From: Chrysomallon squamiferum
Taxonomy: Eukaryota; Mollusca; Gastropoda; Neomphalida; Peltospiridae
NCBI GenBank assembly: GCA_012295275.1
Contig: CM022679.1
Coordinates: 3,590,912-3,628,411 of the forward strand
Direction of reading: 5' to 3'
Length of the DNA: 37,500 nucleotides
Part shown: in pieces, positions 12,595 through 26,598 of the stretch
Numbering within the stretch: position 1 is the first letter of the stretch
How the letters are laid out: every line of letters begins with the position of its first letter
Translations under genes and position numbers: made by a program
Notes under the pieces: generated by a model
Databases searched by the model: none
The model's input: only the letters and a program-made list of their open reading frames with translations
What the model was told of the DNA's origin: nothing

Positions 12595-12845
12595 GTGTAA
12601 ATCCGCTATAAAACGAGTGATATCTCATATAATCTTTCCTCCATGACCAGAAAAATGTATAAAGTCGCCTTGATTTTTTTTTTATAAACCACATCAAGTA
12701 GAGAACGAAATGTACTGGGAGTTAGCAAAGAGTCGAATGCAGACACGCTGATTCCCAAAACTGAAAACAAAATCCAAGTGTTTTTTTTTTTTGATGAGGG
12801 CCGAAATAAAAGTGCTATGGGCAATTAATTTACTTTATTTATTGC
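12595..12845. repeat. Diverged dispersed repeat, copy B
   Basis: Direct-orientation partner of copy A, about 630 bp downstream. It is most similar at its right end (12789-12840), and two T-run insertions separate the shared blocks (12667-12683 and 12780-12792). The substitutions and indels point to an old duplication or two independent insertions of one family. Confidence 0.75.
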
Positions 12846-13011
12846 TGGTTTGACGATCGTTTTATTTGCGTATTTTCTGTGTATTTACGTGCTCGTTCCG
12901 TCTTTACGACTTAACTGAAGAGGTCCGCATGACCAGCAATGTACTAAAAGTACGTAGAATTACTGTTCTTTGCGTGGTGAAGTCAATAATAACAACAAAA
13001 ACAGGAGCTGC

Positions 13012-13110
13012 AGTGATGATGATAATGATGATGGTGATGACGGTGATGATGGTAATGATAATGATGATAATAATAACAGTGATGATTATAACGATAGTGA
13101 TGATAATGAT
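13012..13110. repeat. Imperfect (GAT)n triplet array
   Basis: GAT/AAT/GGT triplets for about 100 bp. In the three forward frames it reads as Met/Ile-, Asp/Asn- or stop-rich strings, so I do not call it coding. Confidence 0.9.
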
Positions 13111-13114
13111 TTTC

Positions 13115-13176
13115 CGATCGAATCGATTATTCGAAAACGTTCGAATCGATTCGAATCGAATTTCGAATTTCGAATA
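13115..13176. repeat. TTCGAA/ATCGAT palindromic cluster
   Basis: Sixty bases made almost wholly of overlapping TCGAA, ATCGAT and TTCGAA units, directly after the GAT array. Many sub-palindromes can fold on either strand. It is not a clean tandem array. It could be a relic of subterminal repeats from a DNA transposon, which I cannot confirm. Confidence 0.7.
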
Positions 13177-14009
13177 CCGTGCAGAATGATTAGGTGTATC
13201 AGATACAGTTCATTTGGGAATATTCAGCTCAGTAAAGTAAATTAGAAAGATGAAATAAACATCCACTGCATTGGACGTACCTATGCATGATTAAACAAGG
13301 TTGAAATTAGAAAACTAAAAAGTAAGTAATAATAATAGTATTTTTGGTTCATAGGTTATTTATATGAATTTCATTTTAAATCGTGGGTTAGTGTTTTGGT
13401 CTGTTTGTTTGTTTGTTTGTTATATTTTGTTAATTTTTTTATTAATGTAAACGGATGACAAGAGAGTTTTTCTCGACAATTTCGAACCTTCACAAGGACT
13501 TCAGTAAATACTAATACTGAAGCAGAAGTTTATAATAAATAGCAATTGGCAGTTCACGACTTTCCAGCACCTATAGATCTATTTATCATTCATCACAACA
13601 TTCATTAGCATTCTGTGTCTGCACACAGTTTTTGACAGACGAGGTTGGAACTTGATCCAGTGTTGGTTGATGAGTACAGACATGCCTTAGTTCGAGTTTA
13701 ATATTTCTGTCTTGGCAAATAAACATTTATTTAATTTTCACTTGTTTTCTTGCAAATGTTTCTCTTTTTTTTCTTTTGTTTTTTGTTTTTTTTTATCTGG
13801 CTTAATTCTAGAACTGTAGGATATTTTTGTATTTGTGCTATAATTTTTGGGGATAAATCCATCATAATTAGCTCTTTGGGAGTGTTTGATGATTATTTTT
13901 TCAAACCATGAACATGTGTTTTATATATTATATTGTTCAGTCTAAAACATTACAAGTGTTTTTATGATTACTGAAGAATTGTGCACACAAAGGCACGTAA
14001 ACAGACAAG
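13177..14009. other. Non-coding stretch
   Basis: AT-rich DNA with a (GTTT)n run near 13405-13420 and several short T runs. No gene or element recognised. Confidence 0.55.
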
Positions 14010-14041
<32 letters not shown>

Positions 14042-14063
14042 ACACACACACACACACACACAC
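14010..14063. repeat. (CA)n microsatellite
   Basis: About 25 CA units in two blocks, interrupted once by GA at 14037-14038. Confidence 0.96.
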
Positions 14064-14697
14064 TTTCTGCGTTTATATCTCAAAATAATTATATCTGCGC
14101 TTCATAAAGCTTTTGTTTTAAAGGCTAAAATCACTTTTTCAGGTTCTCTTAGATGGAATTCTTTCATTCTACACAACAATTTGTTTTGTCTTTATTCCAT
14201 TTTCATTCCACGTAGATCTGGTATGCGCATTCATTATTTTCTTTTCTTTATACTTTTTTTTCTCTCTCTCTCGAGAAAGAAAACAAAAGTAACCATTAAT
14301 TGCGGACTGAAAAAAGATAAGAAGTGGCAATAAATAACAGTAATCCTTGTATAAATAAAACACTAGTTTTCTGTTTGGTTAAACACAAGAGATTAGAAAA
14401 CATTTTTCGTTATTTATCAGCCTGTAAATTATCGTTTATATTTACCAGAAAATAAAAGCTGGATTTTAAAATATTTTTTTTTATATTTACTTATACTTTA
14501 AATTCTATGTTGCAATGGCGTTTACAGTAATCCACTTTTTAACTTTTTGTATATAGATAACACAGAATGATGCCGGTATCTTTACAACGAAGATAACTAG
14601 TGCCGTCAAGGTATTACTGATAGTACTTCTACTGCTACTGCTGCTATTACTACTACTACTGCTACTATTAGTAGTACTAATACTACGAGTAACAGAA
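14064..14697. other. Non-coding stretch
   Basis: No gene recognised. An interrupted (CTA/CTG)n triplet run lies at about 14625-14680, next to the promoter-like patch at 14698. Confidence 0.55.
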
Positions 14698-14801
14698 GAC
14701 GTAACTATGTTACGTCATAAAAGGCAGGTGCCTAAGTGTGTCGCATTAACATTCAGTAGTGCACTCAGACAGTTTCGTATTTCATTTATCTTGAAATAAC
14801 G
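14698..14801 (+). promoter_or_regulatory. Candidate promoter: CRE/ATF-like palindrome plus TATA-like box
   Basis: GACGTAAC-TAT-GTTACGTC is a perfect inverted repeat (14698-14716) whose right arm forms TTACGTCA, a CREB/ATF-type site. It runs directly into the TATA-like CATAAAAGG (14716-14724). About 30 bp downstream are two initiator-like sites (TTCAGTAG, CTCAGACA), and a donor-like AACG|GTAATC follows near 14801. No coding exon could be linked to it. Confidence 0.35.
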
Positions 14802-15871
14802 GTAATCGTTAACGCTTGTGGAAATCAGAAATAGAATAAAATATTTAAAGTTTCCTATTAAAATTATTCACGAGTCATTTAATAATAATGATGATGATGA
14901 TGATGGTGATTAATCAGTTACATGGAGAAAATTATCAGAACTGAGGATTTTATGGAATAAGATAAACCACATTCTACAGATCAGTGATATGTGATGCCGT
15001 ATCAAAGTCAGAAATTTTAGATGAATCTTGGCAAAATAAGTGCATAGTTTTAGAATAATTTCGTTAATTAAGATTTTGACAGGTCACACAAAACACAAAG
15101 AACATGTTTTGTTGACTGATTTCAGCAAAAAACTTGTACAGACATGAAAGTCGAGATGTTTTCAAAACTATTAATGTGAAAAAAAAACACCCAACAAATC
15201 ATCATCTGTCAAAATTACATTGCGCGACATCCGACTGGTTATCCTATGCAGCCATAATAAAATTTTGAAATATATTTTTGTCTCCAGTACATAATGCAAC
15301 AGACATCCATTGCTTCTGATTATTATCATTACGAGCAAATGCAGAGAATTATTTTTTCTCAGAAATCTTCACAAACAAGATGAAACTTGATTTCTAATAA
15401 CCTTAACAAGCAATTAAGTAATGTTTATTCAACCAGTCGTTCAGTTTTGACTGAGATTCAGTATATAGAGAAAAGCTTTAACATCTGCGGGTTTTTACGG
15501 CTGCTAAACCTATACAGGCCAAGTGTTATTTACAAATAAGAAGAATGTGTTTATTGCTAATCGGACGCAAGCGGAGTTCTGGGGTTAAAAACTGTACTTG
15601 ACAGAGTTTATCTGCGGGGTTCTGACAGCGGTCAATTGCTTCCACGGTCCATTTTCCCAATTAGCAAATCAGTAGCATCCAACAACCCTGAACCTTCGAA
15701 TTTGATTGTACATGACAGAAACAAGTACAAGAACGAAGATATAATTCTTTAAAGATGCTGTAGAGGAAAAATATGTTTAATATTTTTGAATGTGTCTAGT
15801 AGCCATAATGATTTTCTTGAACGTTCTGTTATGTCAGGTTAACAGAATTTGCATTATTTGTAAAATTGTAC

Positions 15872-15876
<5 letters not shown>
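14802..15876. other. Non-coding stretch
   Basis: AT-rich; a (GAT)n-like run at 14884-14911; a GC-richer patch at 15560-15700 with stops in all frames. No gene recognised. Confidence 0.55.

Positions 15877-15929
<53 letters not shown>
15877..15929. repeat. (TC)n microsatellite
   Basis: About 26 TC units followed by a T run, with a short (CT)n echo at about 15950-15965. Confidence 0.96.

Positions 15930-17754
<1,825 letters not shown>

Positions 17755-17838
<84 letters not shown>
17755..17838. repeat. Second long (GA)n microsatellite
   Basis: About 42 AG units, uninterrupted, on the plus strand, ending directly in the 32-bp tandem repeat. Confidence 0.97.
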
Positions 17839-17840
<2 letters not shown>

Positions 17841-17901
17841 CAGAAAAACAGAGTGCAAATTAGATAAAAGGTCAGAAAAACATAGTGCAAGTTAGATAAA
17901 A
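17838..17901. repeat. Two tandem copies of a 32-bp unit
   Basis: GGTCAGAAAAACA..AGTGCAA..TAGATAAAA occurs twice in a row (17838-17869, 17870-17901) with two mismatches. It abuts the GA array, so the duplication probably arose with instability of that array. Confidence 0.93.
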
Positions 17902-19669
17902 TGACAGAATGAAAAAGGTGAAGAAAAATACGGACAGACACTGAGACTGACAAGAACGGAGAGTGACTGCTAACAGGTTTAACATTGATTCAGTACAATC
18001 TGGACAATATCAGAAATATTTCCAAATGTAACAATCCGATCAGAGCACTGACTTCCTCTAGCAGCACAGTTTATCTGAAATGCTACTCCATCACACAAAT
18101 GCCACGATTTGCATATGACAAAAGCTGATAAAAAGCCAATTTTTTATCACATTTTTCTTGCATGTAGCGTGTTTACCATCATCGTATCTATGTTTTGATC
18201 ATTACAGTAATGTATTCAGAAATAAAAAGAAAAAAAAAAGAGAAAAAAAAATACGTTCAGAGAATCTTAGGGGGTTGTGAAAACAAAACCAACTGTCTAA
18301 TTTGTGTTTAATGTTTATTTGGCTACAAAAGAAAGCAAAACAAAACAGAAAACCAAAAACAACTTAATGCAAATGCTTAAGGTATTCTTCCACATCTTTA
18401 TCTTGATTCACAGTGTTGTGCTTTCTCTCTAACTGTTTTTTATCTATCTTTGAGTACACTTGTCTTTGCGTTAGTGCGAGTGAGAGTGCAATTTTCTCCT
18501 TTTTTTTTTTTTTTTTTTTTTTTTTATGGAGTGGGTTATTTTTATTTATTTATTTATTATTATTTTACGTTATTAATCACATTTATACTATCCGTTTGAT
18601 AAGCTTCTTTATTTCTTTGCCAGAAATAAAAATTGATGTATCTACATTATCAGAAAATAGAATATATTGATATGAATATCTGAAAGGAACTAAAAATAAG
18701 AAAATATGTTCCTATATGCGAGGATGTTCATTCGGGAAATTGGGAAAAACTATCTGCAATTTGTGGATTAACCACTGGGGAAATCGGAATTCGCACAACG
18801 AAATTTGTCAATAATTGTTCCAGACGAGGAATAATTGGCCTCTGAAATCGTTCGACTGATGGAAAACTTTCCTAACATAACAACACAGAGACAAGTTAAA
18901 AGTTCATTATTTAAGATTTAAATCAGCTGAAACATGTAAACAGTGCTTTATTTGTGGTAATAATAATTGTTATTTGTGTTTGTTTTTTCCTAAATCAGCA
19001 TCAAACAATCTACATACATGCATGCATGCATACATACATACATACATATATAATAAATAAATAAATAAAAATGTAGAATCCAGTTCAGAATCTGCAACTG
19101 TTTTTTTTTTCTAGGACTAAGTACCGACTCGGTAGAGCATTACACACTCAGAGCTCTTTTATTAATTTCTCAAACAAATTCTACCATTTACAGCGTTCTC
19201 TGCAATAGCTCCTGTATTGTTAACCAAACATAAATAGTCAGGAATCTTTAATGTTCGTAAGTATATTATGAATCACAAACTAATTATAGATAATAAAGTA
19301 AAATGAATCCTAGATTGTACAGATGAATTAACTACATATTTTTTATAAAATATTAAACTGTAAAATTAACAAAATTTATTATTAAAAATACATTAAAAAA
19401 CCATAAAATGAAGAAAATATATTTTTAAAACGGAATTGATAGATGGAATTCAGTTCAATACATTCGTACACATATATTCACAATTACTAACACATGTTTT
19501 TTCTTTACACATTTATTCTAGGTATGGAAAATAGGATAACAATTTTTCAATTAATAATCTTCTTTTTGTTATAATTCTAAAGATAGATATATCTTATTTA
19601 GAAAAAAATAAAATACAATAAGATAAACCATTCACTAACAACAACAACAGTAATAATAATAAGAAGAAA

Positions 19670-19670
<1 letters not shown>
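17902..19670. other. Non-coding stretch
   Basis: No gene recognised. T26 at about 18500-18525 and (CATG/CATA)n at 19012-19048. At 19121-19145, GACTCGGTAGAGCAT resembles a tRNA D-arm/A-box, but no matching B-box follows. Confidence 0.55.

Positions 19671-19700
<30 letters not shown>
19671..19700. repeat. (CA)n microsatellite
   Basis: 15 CA units preceded by short AAC and AAT triplet runs. Confidence 0.95.
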
Positions 19701-19703
<3 letters not shown>

Positions 19704-21565
19704 CTATATTAAAGCGTTTATATCCATTAATCAGTTTCTTTTGCTATTTCTAATACTTTTCAGAAATGTCACCATATTCCCGCCAGTAGTGACAATAACA
19801 AATATTTAATGTTAATTACTGTATTCTCATTGTTTGATGGAGTCATGGATATCTTTTGTGTCCCCACTTCTTTCACATCAGTGTGATATTTATTCAAAAA
19901 CTTACAAAATAACAAGTAATGTAAGATATATCTAAGCCCATTAATTCCCATCACCACATTATGTGAAACGATGAAGTTCAGACACAAAAGTGGTAAATAC
20001 ACAAATATAACGTGAAATTACGTCCGTTCATCAGCTGCTGTTTATTTGTATACAACAACCTAAATCAGAAGTTGTTTTTCTCTTGTTTTTATTTTAAAAA
20101 TTTTTCTGATAACTAAATCCTCATAGTCAATAAATGTAAGCAGAGGAAGTAATACCAGTAGTGTATATTTTAGACAAAGCCAAACAGTGTTTCAGTATTT
20201 GCTCGTAACTTGCCCGCTGATATCAGTATTTTTTAATTAAGATATTTTCACAGACAGCGTCAAACTGTCTTGATCTAGACCTAAAAATATCATCAGCATC
20301 ACCATTACTGCTACTGCAACAAAAGCAGCGTCGCATTAGTAGTGCTAGAAGCAGTTGTTATGGTTAATGATTGGAGGGATTAGCTACGGAGAATGGATTT
20401 TCTTTCTTTTTTTCAAGTCAATACAAAGAAAATAAAACTTGTTGTTTAGGTACAGGATAGATGAGACTTCACCACTTGCAGTAAATAAATGTATACCGAG
20501 TGCTTTTATCTGAACAGAATTTTTATTTTTATTATTTTATTTTATTTTATTTTTTTATTTCTGTTTATTTATTTTTTATTTTTTTTTTTTTTTTTTTTTT
20601 GGTGTTGTTTTTGAAAGAAAAAAATGTATGTATTTTCTCTTTTTAAAAATGTACTAATTCTGTGCAATGGAAGGGAAATTCTAGATTATTTGTTGAAGCT
20701 AAAACCTTTTCGTTTTTTCCTTTTTTGTGATTCTTTATCGATAGAAATCTAAAATACAGACGTTTTACAAATAAACAGATAATGTGTTGTAACAACAATA
20801 TGTTCAAAATTTATAACTTTACTTTGCATGTATCTTTTAATTTAGCACCTAGAAAGAATTGCATCATACAAACAAAAAATACTCATTGATGATATATAGA
20901 TTTTTTGAGTGATGGAGTATCCCAAAAACCTTTTCAAAAGAATCAATCGTTCGTTACTTAATTTATTTATCGTATTTTGAATACATTGTATATGTCTTTA
21001 ATAAAAACTTAACTTTTGATTTTAACACACTTCAAAAATGTATCAGTGTAGGAGGATACGATATTTTCATAACAGAATTACAAAAGTAATAAAGAACAGT
21101 GTTCAGTATATCATTTCAAAGTTAACGTCGATTTACATAGTTTCATCTCTTATATTCGTGTCATAAATTCTACAAGAGACATCGCACAGGTTAAATATAA
21201 ACCAGACAGACGAATTGACGATCAGGAGATACATTATTATACTAAAAGATTTTTTCTATTTACCCTAAGGATTAAACTCATTTCATCGGTGTGTTGAGAT
21301 TTATCATTTTGTCAATAACCTACACACACTTCAATGCAACGTAGTTTTGCCAAAGACACACTACAAGGAAACGCTTTTATCGCTGTGCATCTTTTTACAT
21401 TCTCCGTTATATTAATGAGAGAAATGAAATAAATAAAACATTTTCGAGTGACGTTTTAGCTCTAAGGGTGAATTTTTTTTTTTGTTCTGTTGTAATCTTA
21501 ATTATATATTTTATGTCAGATAATTGTGAAAATTAATTTTTGTTTATGCCATTATCATTTTCGCT
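19701..21565. other. Non-coding stretch
   Basis: AT-rich; a T/A-rich run at 20517-20600 ends in about 22 T residues. A 77-codon open frame on the minus strand (20002-19769) has mixed composition but no recognisable domain, so I do not call it a gene. Confidence 0.5.
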
Positions 21566-21694
21566 TTATTATTATTATTGTTGTTGTTGTTGTTGTTGTT
21601 CTTAATATATTTATGTTTAAATCGGTATTTTAATTATCAATAAATAAATAAAATACTACAACTACTACTACTACTACTAATAATAATAATAATG
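21566..21694. repeat. Compound triplet repeats (TTA/TTG and ACT/AAT)
   Basis: A TTA-then-TTG run at 21566-21600 and an ACT-then-AAT run at 21653-21694, about 50 bp apart. Confidence 0.9.
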
Positions 21695-22874
21695 ATAAAT
21701 GCATGCATCGGATTCATTGTCGTTGTCATTGTTACTGGTTAAATTATTTGACGCCACTTTGGAAGCTGCGGTTTTTCTTTCTTCTAACAAAATTTAATTG
21801 TTAAACTGTTTTTATTCCCTGACATAACAAATAAAATTGCTTCTTTTTAAATCTATTCACAGACCCGAACTAATTAGACTGTGAGACCACAAATACTAAT
21901 TGTTTGTCAGTTAACCGATCCGTGTCTTATTAAATGAATGGATAAATTTGGACTAATGAGTAATACTTGCAAAATATGGAACAGTGTAAACAGAATATAG
22001 TTTGATTTTGAGATTTCATGGTTCTTACCTCAATGAAATGTGCTCACGTCATACTCTTCTCAGTGATTGAAAAAAGAGGCATTTTAGTTTCCAGTTTCTG
22101 TCCAATTTCTCAACTTTTAAAGAATCAGAGAGTTTATTAGTAATTCTGTGTCAAGTTTCTAGCAATAATGATAATCTTGTTTATTTTCTAAAATTATCTT
22201 GGAATATTTTAGTAAGCTGTCGTGACCAGTACACAGATCATGTTATCTTAGCAAAAAAACCAACCCAATCGTTTTTATTTTACCGAATTATTAGTTTACA
22301 GGAGGAACGTGCGCTATGGCAAGCTAGCTAAGTGACTGGGGTGGTTTCGGTAACTCTCAATGGTATTGCTATAGCATTGTGTTGATGTAAATTGCATTTA
22401 TCCATTGTAAATTCGATTAACTGTTTCGCATGATCTTCTTGAATTAGAAGCTGTTATTACGGTTCTATCATCTGCCCCCAGTTTTCACCTTTTTTTTTTC
22501 ATGAAGCAGCTTAAACCGTCCACGCATACGGATCTTAGCCTAGTTCTTAAAACACCATTTCCATCACTGCGTATAATGGTTCATGAATGTACTTACATAA
22601 GCGAAACTCACTTTACTGTTATCAGCAATTTATAGATACAGTTTGCTCATTTGATATGTATAACATACAAATGTTTAATTTGTTTAAATAGTTTGGTTTT
22701 CTTTCTTCTTAATGTACTTAAATTAGCCTTTAATAATAAAAATTTGACTTTAAATAAAATGTAGTGTATGGAAGCATCTGTTTAATCATTTCGGGTAATG
22801 CCTGAACACAGTTTTCAGCTATTTGATGAAATGATGAAAGTAACAAATAATGACCTGTTTCATAAATTGACTGT

Positions 22875-22876
<2 letters not shown>
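21695..22876. other. Non-coding stretch
   Basis: AT-rich DNA with no gene, RNA gene or element recognised. Confidence 0.5.

Positions 22877-22914
<38 letters not shown>
22877..22914. repeat. (CA)n microsatellite
   Basis: 19 CA units, followed by CA-rich degenerate DNA to about 22990. Confidence 0.95.
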
Positions 22915-22918
<4 letters not shown>

Positions 22919-23495
22919 TTCAGACACGCACGCATACAAACACACGACTCAAACACTCATAACAATCACGCACACACATACACACACAGATATAAACATA
23001 TATCATACTGAACTGGGATACATTAAAACAAATGTTTTGAACTTGTTTGGAGCTTCGTTTCGCTTATCTTTTTTTAAGTGAGGCGTGATCTAAGCTATTT
23101 CCCTAACGCCAGGGTGCATTAATTCCACTTGTTTCTGTCAGAGTGCAGCTCGGCTGACATGGCATAGTGTACCTTGGTTGTTTGTTTTGTTTTTACCAAC
23201 AACACAACACACATTCATGCGGTATGTCAGTTTGTTGTTTCATTTCTAGGATCACAGTAACAATAATACCAATCGCGTCAAGATTAAAGCAACTGTTGAT
23301 AAAGAATCTCACAACGTTCTTGAATATTCTGGAACTGGTTTAATATTAGACTTAATAAACGCATTAAAACTTCCTAAGAGGCTCACTTATGCATTCAGTC
23401 ATGTTGGATTAATATCATCTGTTCATATGTTCTATAATTGCAATACTTTTCATAAATATCTTTTATGATTTTACTATATCTGTTAACAGTCGATG

Positions 23496-23504
<9 letters not shown>

Positions 23505-23573
<69 letters not shown>
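23505..23573. repeat. (TG)n microsatellite
   Basis: About 34 uninterrupted TG units preceded by (TA)n. Confidence 0.97.
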
Positions 23574-23575
<2 letters not shown>

Positions 23576-23673
23576 AAAACATGAAAAACACCTACTATCT
23601 TTAAATGCAGAAAATTGGTCGGAAGGGGAAATAATATTATGACTTCAGAAATCGATAGAGTTATTGAAGAGAA

Positions 23674-23856
23674 ATGCTGCACGCGCTGGGTACATGCGAT
23701 GTTGATTGTAATACCTCGCTTTCCCAGAAGGCATTCACCGATAAATTGAAAAAATTGAGATCCGTTCTTTATGATTTTTACGACGTTTTTTCCGGAGATA
23801 TTGCTTATCAGGCATACGTTAATAGAAATACAGAATTATTTTCAATAGAACGTTGA
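23674..23856 (+). other. Short unrecognised open frame (possible retroelement relic)
   Basis: A 60-codon frame of mixed, non-repetitive composition, ATG at 23674 to TGA at 23854-23856. Around residues 28-41 it reads LRSVLYDFYDVFSG. This loosely resembles the L..y.DVFs segment that precedes the reverse transcriptase in Gypsy-type pol polyproteins. The resemblance is weak and no neighbouring RT or protease frame was found. It could equally be a chance frame. Confidence 0.2.
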
Positions 23857-25499
23857 GGCAGCAGTTTCAGAACATAAACTCGCTGCTGTGATGGTATTCA
23901 TTTTTTATTTTTGTTGTTTAGAAAGGTACGATAATCGAATTTTATTTTCGATTTATTTTCGGCGATCATGTAATTCTGGTGGTTCGCTTGACCTGTTTTC
24001 AGTTCGAACAAAATTCTGAAAGACATTGATATGCTATCAGTAATTCTATACATGATTGTGATTTTCAATTGGGTAATGATATTACATGATTAAACTGGCA
24101 TTATAATGTCCATTAAATTCGTGCCAATTGTTAAAATATTAGTTTTAGTTTCAACGTAAAATCATAACTTTTTTCTTTTTTTTAGCATTTTAACAATTGT
24201 TGGTGGCTGATTACTGGTTTCTGTTAACTCCCTTTAATGTACCCATTAAAAACACACAAATCAGAATGTTTTTGTGTCATTAAGTTATTTGTTCATTTAC
24301 GTTTTATTTATTTATTTAATTTTTGCAGTTTCTACTGAAGCTCGACTAGGATCTCCACTAATTTCTTCTCAGCTGGTGTCCATATTTTTGTTTTGCCGTT
24401 GCGGCTGCTGTTGATGTCGTTCCGATGATTCTTCATTTGTTTTTAATTTTTCTTCTCTGCGGTTTTTGTTTGTTTATTTATCTTATTATTTATTTATTCT
24501 TTTTTACACGTGTTTTCCATTTGTTTATTCTTTGGAAAACACAGCTAGGTTTAATTGATTTTAATACGCTTGTGTCAAGTTAAGACCACGCAAATTAGCC
24601 TATTTTTGTTCTATCTCGGCTGCTGGAATAAGTACAGGACAAAATAATTGCTTACTTAACGTCATTTAATCCCCGAAAAAAAAAGTATGTTGTCCGACAT
24701 ACTTCCGTTGTGCCTCTTTCTTCAGCATTAATTATCCCTTATTAGCCTGAAATACCTCTGAAGTCCATCAGTACAGATAATATATAACTAACACAACAGC
24801 ACATCTGAATAACGTTCTTTCTGCAGATCATTTAAATCTCACTGTGTTTGTTAATAATTTTTGCGTTAAAGTCATCCAGTCATCATTAAAACAAAAACCG
24901 AATACAAATTGACGAGTGGATCAAACAGTGTTTGGAATTAATTTGAGAAAAAAAAGAGAATGTTTAAGTCTTAGACATTATCACATGATTTCTGATTGTT
25001 GCTACTACTGGTAACCTGTCCCAGTAGCTACTGTTTCTTACTGGGTTAACCTTTGCGGCGTGCTAACCTAGCTAATCGCTCAAAAGCCTTTCTGGTTGAA
25101 GTTGAGAAGAGTGCAAGTTTATTTTCTGAATAAGCAACAATATTCCACCACTTAGGATGTGATACGTAAGATGTGCCCCTCCCAAATCAGAATTAGGGTT
25201 ATCAATGCTTTATACCGGAATCACCGAGTTTTATCAATATTTTGAGAGAACACACCAGGTTTTATCGGGAACTGATAAAATGCTTGTAAATGTATCCTCA
25301 TGTTGGTAATCATAACATTCACTGAATGGTCGAGCTCATAGAAAACTGCTTAGATGTTATCTTGTGATGCGTTCAGCTTGAATAAACGATGTTTTGTTTT
25401 TATGCATGTTATAGGTTGTAGTCGAGGTAATTTCTGTTAACACTGAGGAAATCTCCCGAAGGAAAAGAAAAAAAAAAAAAAAGGAGAGAGAGAAAAAAT
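23857..25499. other. Non-coding stretch
   Basis: No gene recognised. A small perfect hairpin, AAGTATGT-6 nt-ACATACTT, lies at 24683-24704. An A-rich, then GA-rich run (25465-25499) immediately precedes the SINE-like head. Confidence 0.5.
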
Positions 25500-25572
25500 A
25501 TCGCCTGATAGCCAAGTAGATGAAGTGAATGGATCAGATTACGTCTTTGGTTTGAATTCTATGAATTGTTTT
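25500..25572 (+). repeat. tRNA-derived SINE head (decayed)
   Basis: The A-box-like TAGCCAAGTAGA (25509-25520) and B-box-like GGTTTGAATTC (25549-25559) lie 40 bp apart, the normal spacing for a tRNA-type Pol III promoter. A T run follows at 25567. The B-box has a C-to-T change at the usual CpG. It is not a functional tRNA: no clean acceptor stem is visible. A short SINE or tRNA pseudogene is the best reading. Confidence 0.5.
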
Positions 25573-26592
25573 TTTTATTTTTCACTCTGAGTTTTTCTTA
25601 GTCAGCACTTGTATAAGTTACAAACATGTTATTGATGTTATTTACCCTATAACTAGTTGATGATTCATTCTAGCTGGTGGAATGACAAGATTAAAAGATG
25701 TTTTGACAGCAGTATCCTTTGCGATTTACTTCTTAAATGCCAAAAAAAGAAAATAACTACGTTTGCGCTGAAGGTACTAAACAAATGCCATGTTTTTACA
25801 TCATCCCTTTAATGTATTGGGGTCGTTTAAGGTTGGTTTCCTAACAATCTTGAAGTAGAGTAGGTTACTATCGAGGTTAGTAGTAGCACGCTGGTTAGCG
25901 AAGCAAGATCAATCGTTGATGCCCTCTTTTTAGACGTTCCCGCAAATACAAACACACATCTTTAGTCATACACATCATGGAAAGAAATGTTTTGACAAAT
26001 CAACCTCGGGTTAAAAGGACCAGCATTAGTGGTGCAGTAGCAGAATCAACCAGTCATGCTTCACGCTTGCTCTCTTCCTCTGAACTGCTGTCCACTCCAG
26101 TTCTGAAGACGAGTTTAAGTGATCCTAGCCCATGTAATTCGGATCGCTGGTTTTAGAATTCTATTCTCTGTTGGCATTTAATAAATGCCGATCGATCTGG
26201 TTGTGTCCGTCTCCATCCAAATTTTACTAATTATCTTAACAAGACAGAATAAAAAGGACTTTTGGGGTTATTTTCAGCGTTAGGCTGCTGTAAACGTTAC
26301 AATATCGATTCAGGACTGTAAACATTTAATAATGGTTTTACGTTTCTTTTTAAACTTTATTTGTTTATACTCATTCACCCATTAACAACAACTCAAAAAT
26401 AGCTACCGTCTTTATAAAAATGTTTTGTTTGAAATTAGATTACTGGCAATTTGTCATCCATGTTATACCTCTGAACTTCTTTTGCGAAGAAAGATCTTAA
26501 TTGAAATGTGAAAAAAAAAAAAAAAAAGATAAATCATCAGAAAATTTTGGTTTTAAAAATAAAACAAGCCTAATAAAAATTGAAAATTAATT
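25573..26592. other. Non-coding stretch downstream of the ZP gene
   Basis: AT-rich, with no gene recognised; an A run lies at about 26512-26527. Confidence 0.5.
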
Positions 26593-26598
26593 TTTATT
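26593..26598 (-). promoter_or_regulatory. Polyadenylation signal AATAAA for the ZP gene
   Basis: AATAAA on the minus strand, about 240 bp past the transmembrane-form stop codon. It is the first canonical hexamer I found on that strand; the AT-rich context makes a chance match possible. Confidence 0.4.

Noticed and set aside
12866-13245. Asp/Asn-rich and Met/Ile-rich frames
   Set aside because: Different frames of the imperfect GAT triplet array.
19121-19145. tRNA D-arm-like GACTCGGTAGAGCAT
   Set aside because: No B-box or T-arm within 80 bp downstream, so no tRNA gene is called.
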